DNA of 34,773 nt, taken from NCBI GenBank assembly GCA_040143965.1, contig JASJQH010000065.1, forward strand, positions 1 to 34,773, in the 5' to 3' direction. The number at the start of each line of letters is the position of its first letter. Positions within the stretch are counted from its first letter, which is position 1. The DNA comes from Basidiobolus ranarum. Taxonomy: Eukaryota; Basidiobolomycota; Basidiobolomycetes; Basidiobolales. This document shows positions 13,046 through 22,432 of this stretch, one piece after another. The position numbers and the translations under genes were made by a program. Under the pieces are notes generated by a model. The model was given only the letters and a program-made list of their open reading frames with translations, was not told where the DNA came from and did no database searches.

Positions 13046-13751
13046 TTTAGCCTTTTTAACCAATCTCTAATTAGCCTTACCCGTACATGCTGTTTTAGCA
13101 ACACTTTCGAATGACAGCTCCCCGGCATGGATTCCTGGTATGAAAACATGATCATAATGGACTGTTCTTATGTTTTGTCATTACCCCAATTTATCGATGA
13201 AAAGGAGTTAACGCACCGAAGATGCATTATCAACGGATAAGCATTATCTTGATGTATAATTTCTATTTATTTTTGATCTTGAAGTTTATAGAGCTTAGAT
13301 CCCTCCAATTTTTCTTCCTTTTCTCACTTCCCAATGGCCACTTTAGCACTTTCATTGTTTCAATCAGTCCGCTTTTCCATTGCTTTACTATAACTATTAT
13401 CGATTTTATTTTCTTTTTCTTTTCATTCGAACCATCGCTTTTCATGTCTCCCACTCCTTCCCTTTCTTTCATTCCAGCTGAAACTATATGGTATGAGGAT
13501 CAGTTGTAAATAAAATCATTCGATCAGGAGCACAGTGACTGTCACAACCATTTGAACGTGAGTGAGTCCACCAGCATCGACAGAAGAGCAACTAGCGAGA
13601 TTCCAAAGCAAATTCGCGTGAAAAGGAGATGAAGAAAGTATGGATTTATTTACATGAAAAACATCGTATGAAGGGTGGTTGGTATAAGAGAAGAAATTGT
13701 GAATGATGAATAGGTGATGGGGAAGCGGAAGGAGAGGGTGAAGTGAATGAT
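13046..13751. other. Convergent intergenic region, no gene seen
   Basis: About 700 bp between the HMG gene and the first permease, whose 3' ends face each other. 13260-13480 is strongly T- and C-rich on the plus strand, which opens frames on both strands that look like composition artefacts (Phe/Leu/Ser-rich against Lys-rich). No structured RNA was recognised. Confidence 0.5.
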
Positions 13752-15275
13752 TTAGATATTAACTCTAGAGAAATCACATTCTAACAATGGGACCATTTTG
13801 GTTTTTTTCACCACTTTGTAGCTAACAAAGAAGATGATGAATATGACCACGCCCAAGTATGCAGCACAGATGGCACTCCAGTCGATGGGATCGGATGCGA
13901 ATCCTGTGTAACCTTGACCAGCGATCACAATAAAGCAAATAACAAACGCGACGATAGGTCCAAATGGAAACCATTTTGCATGATATGGAAGATCATTCAT
14001 ATCACGTCCTTGAGCAATATACGCTTTTCTAAATCGATAATGGGATACGGCGATACCTAACCAAGCGATGAATCCGGTGACACTGGAAGCATTTAAGAGC
14101 CATATGTAAACCACTTTGTTCCCGAATAATGATGAGAGGAATGATAGGCAGGCAATTAATGCCGTGAATGCAAGTGAGTAAATTGGAATTCCCCCGGAGT
14201 TTACTTTCTTAAAGATTTTCGGAGCTTTTCCTTCATTCGCTAGCATCCAAAGAGTTCTACTAGCACCATACATTCCGGAATTTCCTGCTGAAAGAATGGT
14301 GACCAGGATGATAGCATTCATTACATTCTTAGATTGTGTAAAGCCTGAACGCTCAAATCCGAGAGTGAAAGGACTGGTGGCAACATCATTTTGTGTGAGA
14401 TCAGGATCGGTGTATGGAATAAGCATAGATATGACAAAGATAGCGCAAATATAAAATAGTACAATACGCCAGAATACTTGCTTCACCGCTTTAGGGATAT
14501 CTTTTTCTGGATTGGCAGACTCCCCTGCCGCTACACCCACCATTTCAGTACCTTGAAAGGAGAATCCAGCTGCTAAGAATACGTTGAGCACTCCAATGAA
14601 TCCATTTACAAAGGGTGCTTCACCGACAGTAAAGTTCTTAACACCGTAAACTTTTCCACCTAAAACACCAGCTGATACTAATATACCAACAATCACAAAG
14701 ATGATCACGGTTATAACTTTGATAAGGGCAAACCAGAATTCTGCTTCACCGTAGCCTTTAACTGAAAGGGCATTGAATCCTACGATGAACAGGAGTAGGA
14801 TGAACGCCCAAACAATCCCTGGACATTTCTCCGTACTTATCCTCATCTGCATGATTCCCTCGCCAGCTGAAAGTTCAGTAGCGACTGTGATGGCCCAGCT
14901 GAGCCAATAATTCCATCCTAAAGCGAAGCCAAAGGCTGGATCAACGAAACGAGAACCGTAGGTATTGAAAGATCCGGATATAGGTATATAAGCAGCCATC
15001 TCTCCAAGAGAGGTCATCAGGAAAAATACCATAACACCGATCAATCCGTAGGCTACCAGGGCACCACCGGGACCACCATTGGCGATAGATTGTCCACTGG
15101 CAATGAAAAGACCAGTACCGATAGTACCACCAATGGCAATCATCGACAGATGTCGAGTCTTTAATGTACGGTTGAGTTGTTCAGTTTGACTCTCAACCTG
15201 AATGATAGAGGCTTTGGAGGGATCCCCATGGGGCTTCTCTAGGTTTTCCATACTAATGGATTCATCATTGACCAT
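13752..15275 (-). CDS. Amino-acid permease A, YAT family (APC superfamily), single exon, 507 aa
   Basis: Proton-coupled plasma-membrane amino-acid uptake carrier of the fungal YAT family (TC 2.A.3.10; Gap1, Can1 and Lyp1 relatives). The substrate cannot be told from sequence. TM1 carries the family motif RHLSMIAIGGTIGTGLFIAS, and TM2-3 follow with GGPGGALVAYGLIGVMVFFL and SLGEMAAYIP. About 12 hydrophobic segments are visible, with PWL-type inner-face block SRTLWMLANEGKAP and the C-terminal end KMVPLLECDFSR. I start at ATG 15275 (MVNDESISMENLEK), not at the upstream in-frame ATG 15389, because the extra 38 residues are hydrophobic, absent from the paralogue, and overlap a TATA-like box. It is about three-quarters identical by eye to permease B, next to it in the same direction. 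At 14823-14850 it has MQMRISTEKCPG where B has IQYWTDSVPG, losing the Trp conserved in the family. Confidence 0.9.
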   Translation of the reverse strand: MVNDESISMENLEKPHGDPSKASIIQVESQTEQLNRTLKTRHLSMIAIGGTIGTGLFIASGQSIANGGPGGALVAYGLIGVMVFFLMTSLGEMAAYIPISGSFNTYGSRFVDPAFGFALGWNYWLSWAITVATELSAGEGIMQMRISTEKCPGIVWAFILLLFIVGFNALSVKGYGEAEFWFALIKVITVIIFVIVGILVSAGVLGGKVYGVKNFTVGEAPFVNGFIGVLNVFLAAGFSFQGTEMVGVAAGESANPEKDIPKAVKQVFWRIVLFYICAIFVISMLIPYTDPDLTQNDVATSPFTLGFERSGFTQSKNVMNAIILVTILSAGNSGMYGASRTLWMLANEGKAPKIFKKVNSGGIPIYSLAFTALIACLSFLSSLFGNKVVYIWLLNASSVTGFIAWLGIAVSHYRFRKAYIAQGRDMNDLPYHAKWFPFGPIVAFVICFIVIAGQGYTGFASDPIDWSAICAAYLGVVIFIIFFVSYKVVKKTKMVPLLECDFSRVNI

Positions 15276-15376
15276 ACTGAAACCTAAACCTACTGTATTG
15301 GTAAAGGTGAGATAAAGGAAGGAATAATACACAAATGTAAGGAAAAGAAATTCCCAAAAACCTACAGAGAGGATGG

Positions 15377-15384
15377 TATATATA
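15377..15384 (-). promoter_or_regulatory. TATA-like box for permease A
   Basis: TATATATA on the minus strand, about 105 bp before the chosen ATG (15275) and just inside the alternative upstream ATG (15389). It supports the shorter N terminus. Confidence 0.4.
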
Positions 15385-15710
15385 AGCAAATCTCATACGA
15401 ATGAATACTCATAAGAACGAATGTGACTAGACATTGGAGAACAAATAAAATGGATTTTTACTTATCAAGATACCATCAACCAATCGCTAGGTTGCTACGC
15501 TCCTAACACGCTTTCCACTCCCGGGAAAGTAAGAATTTTCCACGGCGCTTGTCCAATCTGTAGGCACAAAAAGTTTGTTGTAAGAGAACGGTTATGGAAA
15601 TTTGTTCATATTAGGGAGGAATCTCCAAGTATGTACATAAAATTCGTTCAAATTGAACTGGTGATATTTATTTGCCAAAATTAGAAGTAGCCATGATAGG
15701 TCTAGATATC

Positions 15711-15747
15711 TAAAATTCAGTAAAAATCCAGTAAAAATCCAGTAAAA
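15711..15747 (+). repeat. Short tandem array of TAAAAATCCAG
   Basis: Two exact copies of TAAAAATCCAG (15721-15742) are preceded by a variant copy and followed by a partial one. Confidence 0.8.
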
Positions 15748-15996
15748 TGGACAATCGCACGAGTTGTGTCTACAATAGGAAGGACACGTTAGGCACGAGG
15801 CTATGTGAAATGGAACAATCCTAGAGTTGGTTAGGTTCGTGATCACTCGGCACATTACTAAGCCAAAGGTAATTAGTTTATTTACAATATGTGATATTTA
15901 ATATCGATTACAGTGATCAACAAAACTGATCAGATTCGACTATACACCCGACAGGCCGACATACCAACGCTTTTGCCAAGATGATGGTGATGTAAT

Positions 15997-17532
15997 TTAC
16001 CGATTACTCCTGGAGAAATCGCACTCCATAAGAGGTACTAATTTGCTTTTTTTCGCTACCTTGTATCCAACATAAAAAATGAGGAAGATGACCACTCCAA
16101 TATAAGTAGCAACTAAACCAACCCAGTCGACTGGTGTGGTGGTGAACTTGCCATACCCTTGACCAACAATCATTATCAGGATAAGAATAAACGCAAAGAT
16201 TGGTCCAAATGGGTAGAGTTTGGCGCGGTACGGTAAATCTTTTAGGTCTCGTCCTTGTGCGATATATGCTTTTCTGAAGCGATAGTGAGATATCGCGATA
16301 CCTAACCAGGAAAGAAGCCCCGTAATACTAGCCGCGTTAAATAACCAATTAAATACGACACTATTTCCGAAGAGTGAAGTGAAGAATGACAAGCACGCAA
16401 TGAGAGCGGTGAATCCAAGGGCATAGATAGGGATACCGCGAGAATCGACTCTTTTCAAGAACCTGGGGGCTTTACCTTCGTTTGCCAACATCCAAAGAGT
16501 TCTACTGGCTCCATACATACCAGAGTTACCAGCAGAAAACACTGTGACTAATATGACAGCATTCATAGCGTGTGGAGCAGCACTAAAACCAGAGAGTTGA
16601 AAGGCCAGGGTAAATGGACTAGTAGTGATTCCTCCTCGAGTGAGATCAGGGTCTGTATAGGGAATAAGCATTGAGACGACGAATATTGCGCAAATGTAGA
16701 AGAGTAAGATACGCCAGAACACTTGCTTCACAGCTTTAGGAACATCTTTTTCTGGGTTAGCTGATTCACCTGCAGTTACACCCACCAGTTCAGTACCCTG
16801 GAATGAGAATCCAGCCACTAAAAACACTCCAAGTACTCCGAGAAATCCATTCACGAAGGGGGCTTCTCCAACACTTAAATTCGAGACACCATAGACCTTT
16901 CCACCTAAAGCACCGGCTGATACCAATATACCAACAATAATGAAGACAATCACTACGATGACCTTGATCAGGGCAAACCAGAATTCCACCTCACCATAAC
17001 TTTTGACTGAAAGCACGTTAAATCCTATCATAAATACGAGTAAAATGATTGACCAAACTATTCCAGGAACGCTATCAGTCCAATATTGTATGATCCCCGC
17101 TCCAGCTGCGAGTTCAGTAGCGATGGTAATTGACCAACTAAACCAGTAATTCCACCCTAGAGCAAATCCGTACGCCGGGTCAACAAAGCGAGAGCCATAG
17201 GTATTGAAAGAGCCAGAAACGGGTATGAAGGCAGCCATTTCACCAAGAGAGGTCATCAGAAAAAATACCATTAAGCCAACTATAGCATAGGAAACAAGAG
17301 CACCACCAGGCCCGCCCTCAGCGATAGATTTACCACTAGCAACAAAAAGGCCAGTACCGATGGCACCACCAATAGCAATCATTGATAAGTGACGGGTCTT
17401 TAAAGTACGGTGAAGTTTTTCCCCGTCATACTCTGTGGAAAACTTGGTTTGATTAGGGTCCGTGGGGTATTCGGCTCTATGTATTCTATCCAAATCATAA
17501 GAGTTTTTATGCATTGTTGGAATGAAGTCCAA
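15997..17532 (-). CDS. Amino-acid permease B, YAT family (APC superfamily), single exon, 511 aa
   Basis: Fungal amino-acid:proton symporter of the plasma membrane, tandem paralogue of permease A. A soluble N terminus of about 45 residues (MDFIPTMHKNSYDLDRIHRA...) precedes RHLSMIAIGGAIGTGLFVAS (TM1). The family block continues with SLGEMAAFIPVSGSFNTYGS, PAYGFALGWNYWFSW and ATELAAGAGIIQYWTDSVPG; the last keeps the aromatic Tyr-Trp pair found in typical YAT members. About 12 transmembrane segments are visible, and the C terminus ends KLVPLMECDFSRSNR. The acidic-Cys tail shared with A may serve trafficking or ubiquitin-dependent turnover (inference). The single start codon and the absence of introns are clear. 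Its 5' flank holds imperfect direct repeats (17600-17656). Substrate unknown. Confidence 0.93.
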   Translation of the reverse strand: MDFIPTMHKNSYDLDRIHRAEYPTDPNQTKFSTEYDGEKLHRTLKTRHLSMIAIGGAIGTGLFVASGKSIAEGGPGGALVSYAIVGLMVFFLMTSLGEMAAFIPVSGSFNTYGSRFVDPAYGFALGWNYWFSWSITIATELAAGAGIIQYWTDSVPGIVWSIILLVFMIGFNVLSVKSYGEVEFWFALIKVIVVIVFIIVGILVSAGALGGKVYGVSNLSVGEAPFVNGFLGVLGVFLVAGFSFQGTELVGVTAGESANPEKDVPKAVKQVFWRILLFYICAIFVVSMLIPYTDPDLTRGGITTSPFTLAFQLSGFSAAPHAMNAVILVTVFSAGNSGMYGASRTLWMLANEGKAPRFLKRVDSRGIPIYALGFTALIACLSFFTSLFGNSVVFNWLFNAASITGLLSWLGIAISHYRFRKAYIAQGRDLKDLPYRAKLYPFGPIFAFILILIMIVGQGYGKFTTTPVDWVGLVATYIGVVIFLIFYVGYKVAKKSKLVPLMECDFSRSNR

Positions 17533-17599
17533 CGGGTGAAATCGGTAACCTGGGAGAAGGTATAAACAATAAAGACAGAGAGACCAAGTTCGAACAGAT

Positions 17600-17656
17600 A
17601 TACTGCTGTTCAGAAATAGGCTTCGAAAGGAGATACTGCTATTCAGAAATGGGCTT
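17600..17656 (+). repeat. Direct repeat, 24-bp copies
   Basis: Copies at 17600-17623 and 17633-17656 differ at 2 positions and share ATACTGCT and TTCAGAAAT. They lie 70-120 bp upstream of the permease B start codon, so a regulatory role is possible but untested. Confidence 0.75.
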
Positions 17657-18115
17657 TGGCTTGGCTTTTAACAAGATTGAGTAATCTAACCAGGGCTCAA
17701 ATCTCGCAATTTCAGGTTTTTTGTCCCCCTAAACCGGATAATTTTAAAGTAAGTGGGAATTCTTTCTGAAACTACTTACATCAGAATTGGCATTGGAGAG
17801 TGATGATGAGAAAACCACCTCACTATATTGAGAAGGCTGAAGTTTAGTAGTTGAGCAACACCCACCAGAAATGTATATTACTGGATACCAACTGTCTATA
17901 CCACCTGTCGTCGGTTTACTATTTAGTAAGAAACCGAGAATACACCTCGTGATCTACAACATGCCAAATTTAGTCTCACGAGATAGATACGAACATATAG
18001 TTCCCATAGCCGATTGACCCACCTTGAGAACCAAAATATGCTAGATAATTAATTTATATCCTGCCTAAAGCTGACCAACGTTGGAAGACTGCTGAAATGT
18101 TGTGCAAAAACGCTG

Positions 18116-18160
18116 CGAATAGATTACCGCTGGATAGATTCCCGCTGGATAGATTCCCGC
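18116..18160 (+). repeat. 15-bp tandem repeat, three copies
   Basis: TGGATAGATTCCCGC is repeated exactly at 18131 and 18146, preceded by a diverged copy at 18116. Confidence 0.85.
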
Positions 18161-19238
18161 AACCTGTTTAATGGTTGGAGCCTAAGAGATAGCGATTAAT
18201 GTATTTTTATGGACGAATATCATCTCCATTTCTTATGCTTGCACTGTGCATGACTAATCGTGATAGGATAGGTACTTCAATGTTAATCTTACTAAGGATT
18301 GAGCTTATTCGTAGATGAATAACACTTACAATCGACTCGTCACTATGGATCTGTTTGAGTAGAAGATTGTATTACATGGGTTCGTGGGGGGGGGTGTGTG
18401 ATATGCGATATGCCATAGACTGAATCACTTGTTTTGATCAGGTTTAGTGATGTTTCATCAAGTAGACATTCCCTGAACCAGTTATCCTGCTTTGAGGTCT
18501 CTTTAACGACTTGATCCATTATTCTCAGAGCTACTCATGGTAATAGTTCTTCCAAACATTGTAAGAGAGGGAAAAGTGTCTACTACCATCATATCTAATC
18601 CACTGTTGAAGTCACAATTGTATTTCAAGAAATTTGATAATGATTTGGTTTCTCCAAGCGTCATGGTATGTACTACAATCATGAAGCGAAACCTTAAAGT
18701 TTAACAGTCCCAATCTTGAATTATTCAAACACGATATTGACGATATCTTACCACGGTATCGTATACAGTATACGCATCTTGGATATGCTGGTACTATAAG
18801 GCAGATTAGAGGTCTACAAAAGATAATCTCAGTCAACCTTCTCGTTTCATCTTGACTAGATCAATTACCAGGCCAGAGGAGGCCTTATATTGCATTGGTG
18901 TTGAACTTTAATCATACCCGCTTCGAAGTTTCACTGGTATTGTACTGTTCATGCAGTTATGCCGATAAATTTGTATCTGCTTGAGAATATCTGTATGAAA
19001 CAAGTTTAAAGAAATCATGGTCTTATATGAAGCTAGTACCACTGACACCATACATATCCCACCTTCTCATTCACCTATATGGCTATATTAAGCTAACTAT
19101 TTAGGACGAATCTCTTCTAGTTTCTTCGTATCACCCCATGAAACACTTGATGAGACAAAGACTTGACCATACTTTGATCGATAGGATGAACAATGCATAA
19201 TTTTTGGGCTTGATGTGAATTTTAAATTACATTGAATA

Positions 19239-22200
19239 TCAAGAAATAACTGAAAGTATTTTTTTCCTCGTTTAGAATACATTTTATGTTATAAATGAAT
19301 AAGGCTAACCAGGACGGGATGGAGTGGAGACACGGAAGTAGTCAAGCATCAAGTTAGTTTTCGAGTGCTCATATATGCATGTTAAGTCAGTTTCAAACTC
19401 GGGAATTCCGTCAGTAAAATCTGTACCATCGGAAGACACCCCATTTGCCTTAAGCTCCAAATACTCCATTACGCGGTCATACATCGTGGCCAAACGAGTC
19501 CGCAGTCCACCATAACGGAGGTCAAGAACTTCCCATCCAAAAGGTTTATTGGTTTTCATCCATATACTGCGATGGTAGCGCCAGAGCTTATCTACCTCAT
19601 CACGGAGCTTGGTCAATCTTGTAGTGGCAAGCTCATATAAAACATCTCGCTGACCAGATCGGTATGCTTCAATCATTCTCTCCCGGAGATGGCATTTAAG
19701 CATCAGTACATTGGATATCAAGTAAGGTAGTTGAAGCCGAGAGTTGAATGATAATACTTGCTTCTTCTGTAATGCTTTGTACAGATAGTCCGATATGATC
19801 GCATAATGCTGTTCTAGATCATATCCAGAATATTGTGGACTAAGAAAACTGTAAAATGGATCTAGAATAAATCTTATGTTAGATACATTAGTAACAAGGG
19901 CTTTTATAATCAACATACCCTCCCATAACAGCCATTTACTCATGTTAGAAGGGAAGTTAACTCTAGGCTCAAGTAGAGAATCATCAAGAGTGGGCTCGTC
20001 AATCTAAAATTGAAGTTTAGTTATTTGTTGAAAAGTGAGCACTAGGAATAAGTACATAAAAACATACCTTACTAGCAAAGACCTTTCATATGGATTGAAA
20101 ATAAACATAAATGAGTCTCACGGATCAATTGAAGATTTTTAAAATTGGTAATACAACTTACAAAATCGTCCAGGTCGCCTCCACAAATCCCAGCTTAATA
20201 GAGTTCATTTAGTAAAAGAAGGTAAGTACCCGAAAGAAATTTCTGGAAATTTACCAAAATTACGTTTGACCAAATCGACATCAACTTGGCTGTCTTCACA
20301 ATAGCAATGCTGAGCAAAGTACACTAGACCAGGAAGGGCTGAATAGCTGGACAGATAAAAAACGTAAGTCTAAATAAAAGTATACGATAATAAAATCGTC
20401 TGTACATGTCGCATTCATTGCCTTCGTCACCCCATATAGTCGACATGACGTTGCTAACTCCGGTAGTTTTGTTCTTGGCAGCTTGCAAACAAGCTTGAGT
20501 TGATTCGAATGTAAATGGTAATGCACACCAGAATCGATTCCAAGTCCAGTTGCCACCTAATTGATGTCTATCTATTAGCTTGAAAGAAGAAGGAAGATTC
20601 TATAAGATCCCAACAAACCAGCAACCCACGGATTGAAACATCCGGATTCGCGATGTTGTTGGATTTTATGAGTATAAATAGCTGAGCTGGTATGGTAGTA
20701 GTCCCAAAAGACTAGATCCATTCCTTTGGATATGGCCTCTACAACCTGATCCGTTGCTGGGTTCACGTTGTAATCATAATATCCATGAAGACTGTTATTA
20801 TCGGCAGCTATTGTGTTGAAATGTGAGTGTCAAGATGAACCAAGATTAAAGTAGAAGGCCAGTAAAATACCTAAAGAGAAAAGCACTATCAAATAGTTTA
20901 TCGTTAAATCATGAAGTTACGTTGAATATATACCAAAAAAACTTACTATCCGACCAAATCATTGGATATAGTCCCAACCGCTTACATATATCGTTCACTT
21001 TTTGTAAATGTTCTAAAAATATACGAGTTCCTTCTTGATGTCCGTATATCTGCTTGAATCTACCTTCTCCAAGCCCATGAGCCTGAATTTAAAATCAATC
21101 AGTCTATGCTTCATAAAAAATCGCCTTCCGAATATTTACCTCGTCCATTCCTATGTGAATTCTTTTTGACCTTAGAGGAGCTGACGCAGATTTGATCATC
21201 TTCTCAATAAATTCTAGAGTCTCCTCTGATTTAGTTAACAATACCTCGCCTGTATCTCGGAGATTAGAAAATCTAGGCCATTGAAGCATCTGACCTAGGT
21301 GACCCAGAGTTTGAATGCATGGGATTACCTCGATACCGCTACATAAAGTTATTCAGTTAGTTAATGCTTTAGCATCTACGCAGATGTATACAACAGCTAG
21401 TTATCATACAAGTCATCCGCATAATCATCAATATTTGAGAGCTCTCGCTGGCTGTAACCTCCTTCATAATGCAACTGTGTGAATTTCTTTTTCTGTAGAT
21501 AAATTTAAACTATACTTCATACCTCGAAGATAACCAAAAAATGGCTCTCCTTCAATCTACATTTAAATTAAAACTGTTGGTGAATCGAAGAAGTATAATA
21601 TCATTGTAAAATATGATCTAATATACCTCATATGTATCCTCAGTATAGAGTTGTATCATGTTAAATCCCATCAATGCACAGGCTCGAAGTAAAAAACAGA
21701 CACTTTCAACTAGCAAGACACCACCTCGACTACAGTCAACCATTAAACTAAAATCGTACATTCAGAGTTTGAGTAACTTTCAAGTACACCCTACTTAAAA
21801 ATATCTATTACCCCATGGTCTCGAATTGAGCCTCTTCTTTAAAACATAGAATTCCTTCCACTGCCCCAGAGGGATCAGGGTGAACTGCAGCTCCTAATAT
21901 GCGACCTAAACCGCGAAAAGCTATACCAAGAAAGAGGTTTATGTAATAAAACACGGAGAATTAATTATATGAAATACAAAATTGATACAGAACTCACACT
22001 GTATTGAAGCGTAAGCTAACAACTACTGGATCTAGGTTAATATTTTAAAGTTCTTTCACCTTCAGTTTTTCTTCTATAATAGATATTTATCTCGAATTGC
22101 TCATCATAGGGGATTTCTTTATAGTTGGGATGACTACAGACCACATTTAGTTGGCCTGGGCTTAACTCTTCACTATATGTAAATCTGATAATGGACATAC

Positions 22201-22432
22201 ATTCGGAGCATGAGTAAGTCAGGCAAATGAAAGACTATAGCAACTTTCGGGGATACTTCACGAACCTTAAAGACCATTTATATTCTACTTCACCATCAAT
22301 CATGGTCTCGTCGGTGACAAAATTTTTATGTGGACTATTTCTAACTAGTTCTGATATACCATCTCGTAGGTCAATAGGGATGTAAGAATGCTCGGCAAAA
22401 AGCAAAATATTTTGGGTATATGGGTTCTCCAT
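19239..22432 (-). CDS. GH20 beta-N-acetylhexosaminidase, HEXD/GcnA-like, about 18 exons, about 700 aa
   Basis: Predicted exo-hydrolase releasing terminal GlcNAc or GalNAc. Exons (minus): 22432-22266, 22184-22060, 22015-21998, 21920-21812, 21747-21627, 21556-21523, 21461-21410, 21338-21140, 21082-20947, 20885-20871, 20807-20619, 20556-20406, 20346-20255, 20193-20162, 20082-20068, 20004-19919, 19861-19310, 19249-19239. Signature blocks: SFRGLGRILG, MGFNMIQLYTEDTYE, GEPFFGYLRGGYS, IPCIQTLGHLGQM, and the catalytic Asp274-Glu275 in RIHIGMDEAHGLG. After it come LGLYPMIWSDM, FWDYYHT, STIWGDEGNECD and NMSKWLLW. No signal peptide is seen, so a cytosolic enzyme is likely, as for HEXD. Two exons are 15 nt and one is 18 nt; two introns are near the minimum size (43-44 nt in some models). 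In exon 16 the frame shifts by one base near 19979-19981: either an extra base exists there, or the true acceptor is after CTTGAG with the exon starting at 19967. The last exon is also uncertain (stop at 19239, or a longer tail to 19097). Confidence 0.82.

Larger units (their letters stand above)
15276..15996. other. Intergenic region between tandem permeases
   Basis: About 720 bp holding the promoter of permease A and the 3' UTR of permease B. A degenerate tandem array of an 11-bp unit lies at 15711-15747. Open frames such as the one at 15592-15855 show no protein signature and are rejected. Confidence 0.55.
17533..19238. other. 1.7-kb region without a supported gene
   Basis: The longest empty stretch in the window. 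It should hold the promoter of permease B (right to left) and the 3' end of the GH20 gene. It includes direct repeats at 17600-17656, a 15-bp tandem array at 18116-18160 and a G10-like run near 18386. Open frames (for example 18612-18836) lack any recognisable signature. An alternative C-terminal exon of the GH20 gene could extend to 19097. Confidence 0.5.

Noticed and set aside
13425-13434. GGTTCGAATG on the minus strand, resembling a tRNA B box
   Set aside because: No A box at the right distance and no cloverleaf could be drawn; no other tRNA or rRNA was found in the window.
13222-13509. 95-codon plus-strand frame and its Lys-rich minus-strand counterpart (13263-13472)
   Set aside because: Both come from a strongly pyrimidine-rich stretch; the composition explains the lack of stops.
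15276-15389. Upstream N-terminal extension of permease A (38 hydrophobic residues)
   Set aside because: Not present in the paralogue, lies over a TATA-like box, and would add an extra membrane segment before TM1.
15592-15855. 87-codon minus-strand frame between the permeases
   Set aside because: Cys/His-rich appearance is fortuitous; there is no spacing pattern of a zinc finger and it overlaps a tandem repeat.
18612-18836. 74-codon minus-strand frame in the 1.7-kb gap
   Set aside because: No signature, no splice context, no similarity I recognise.
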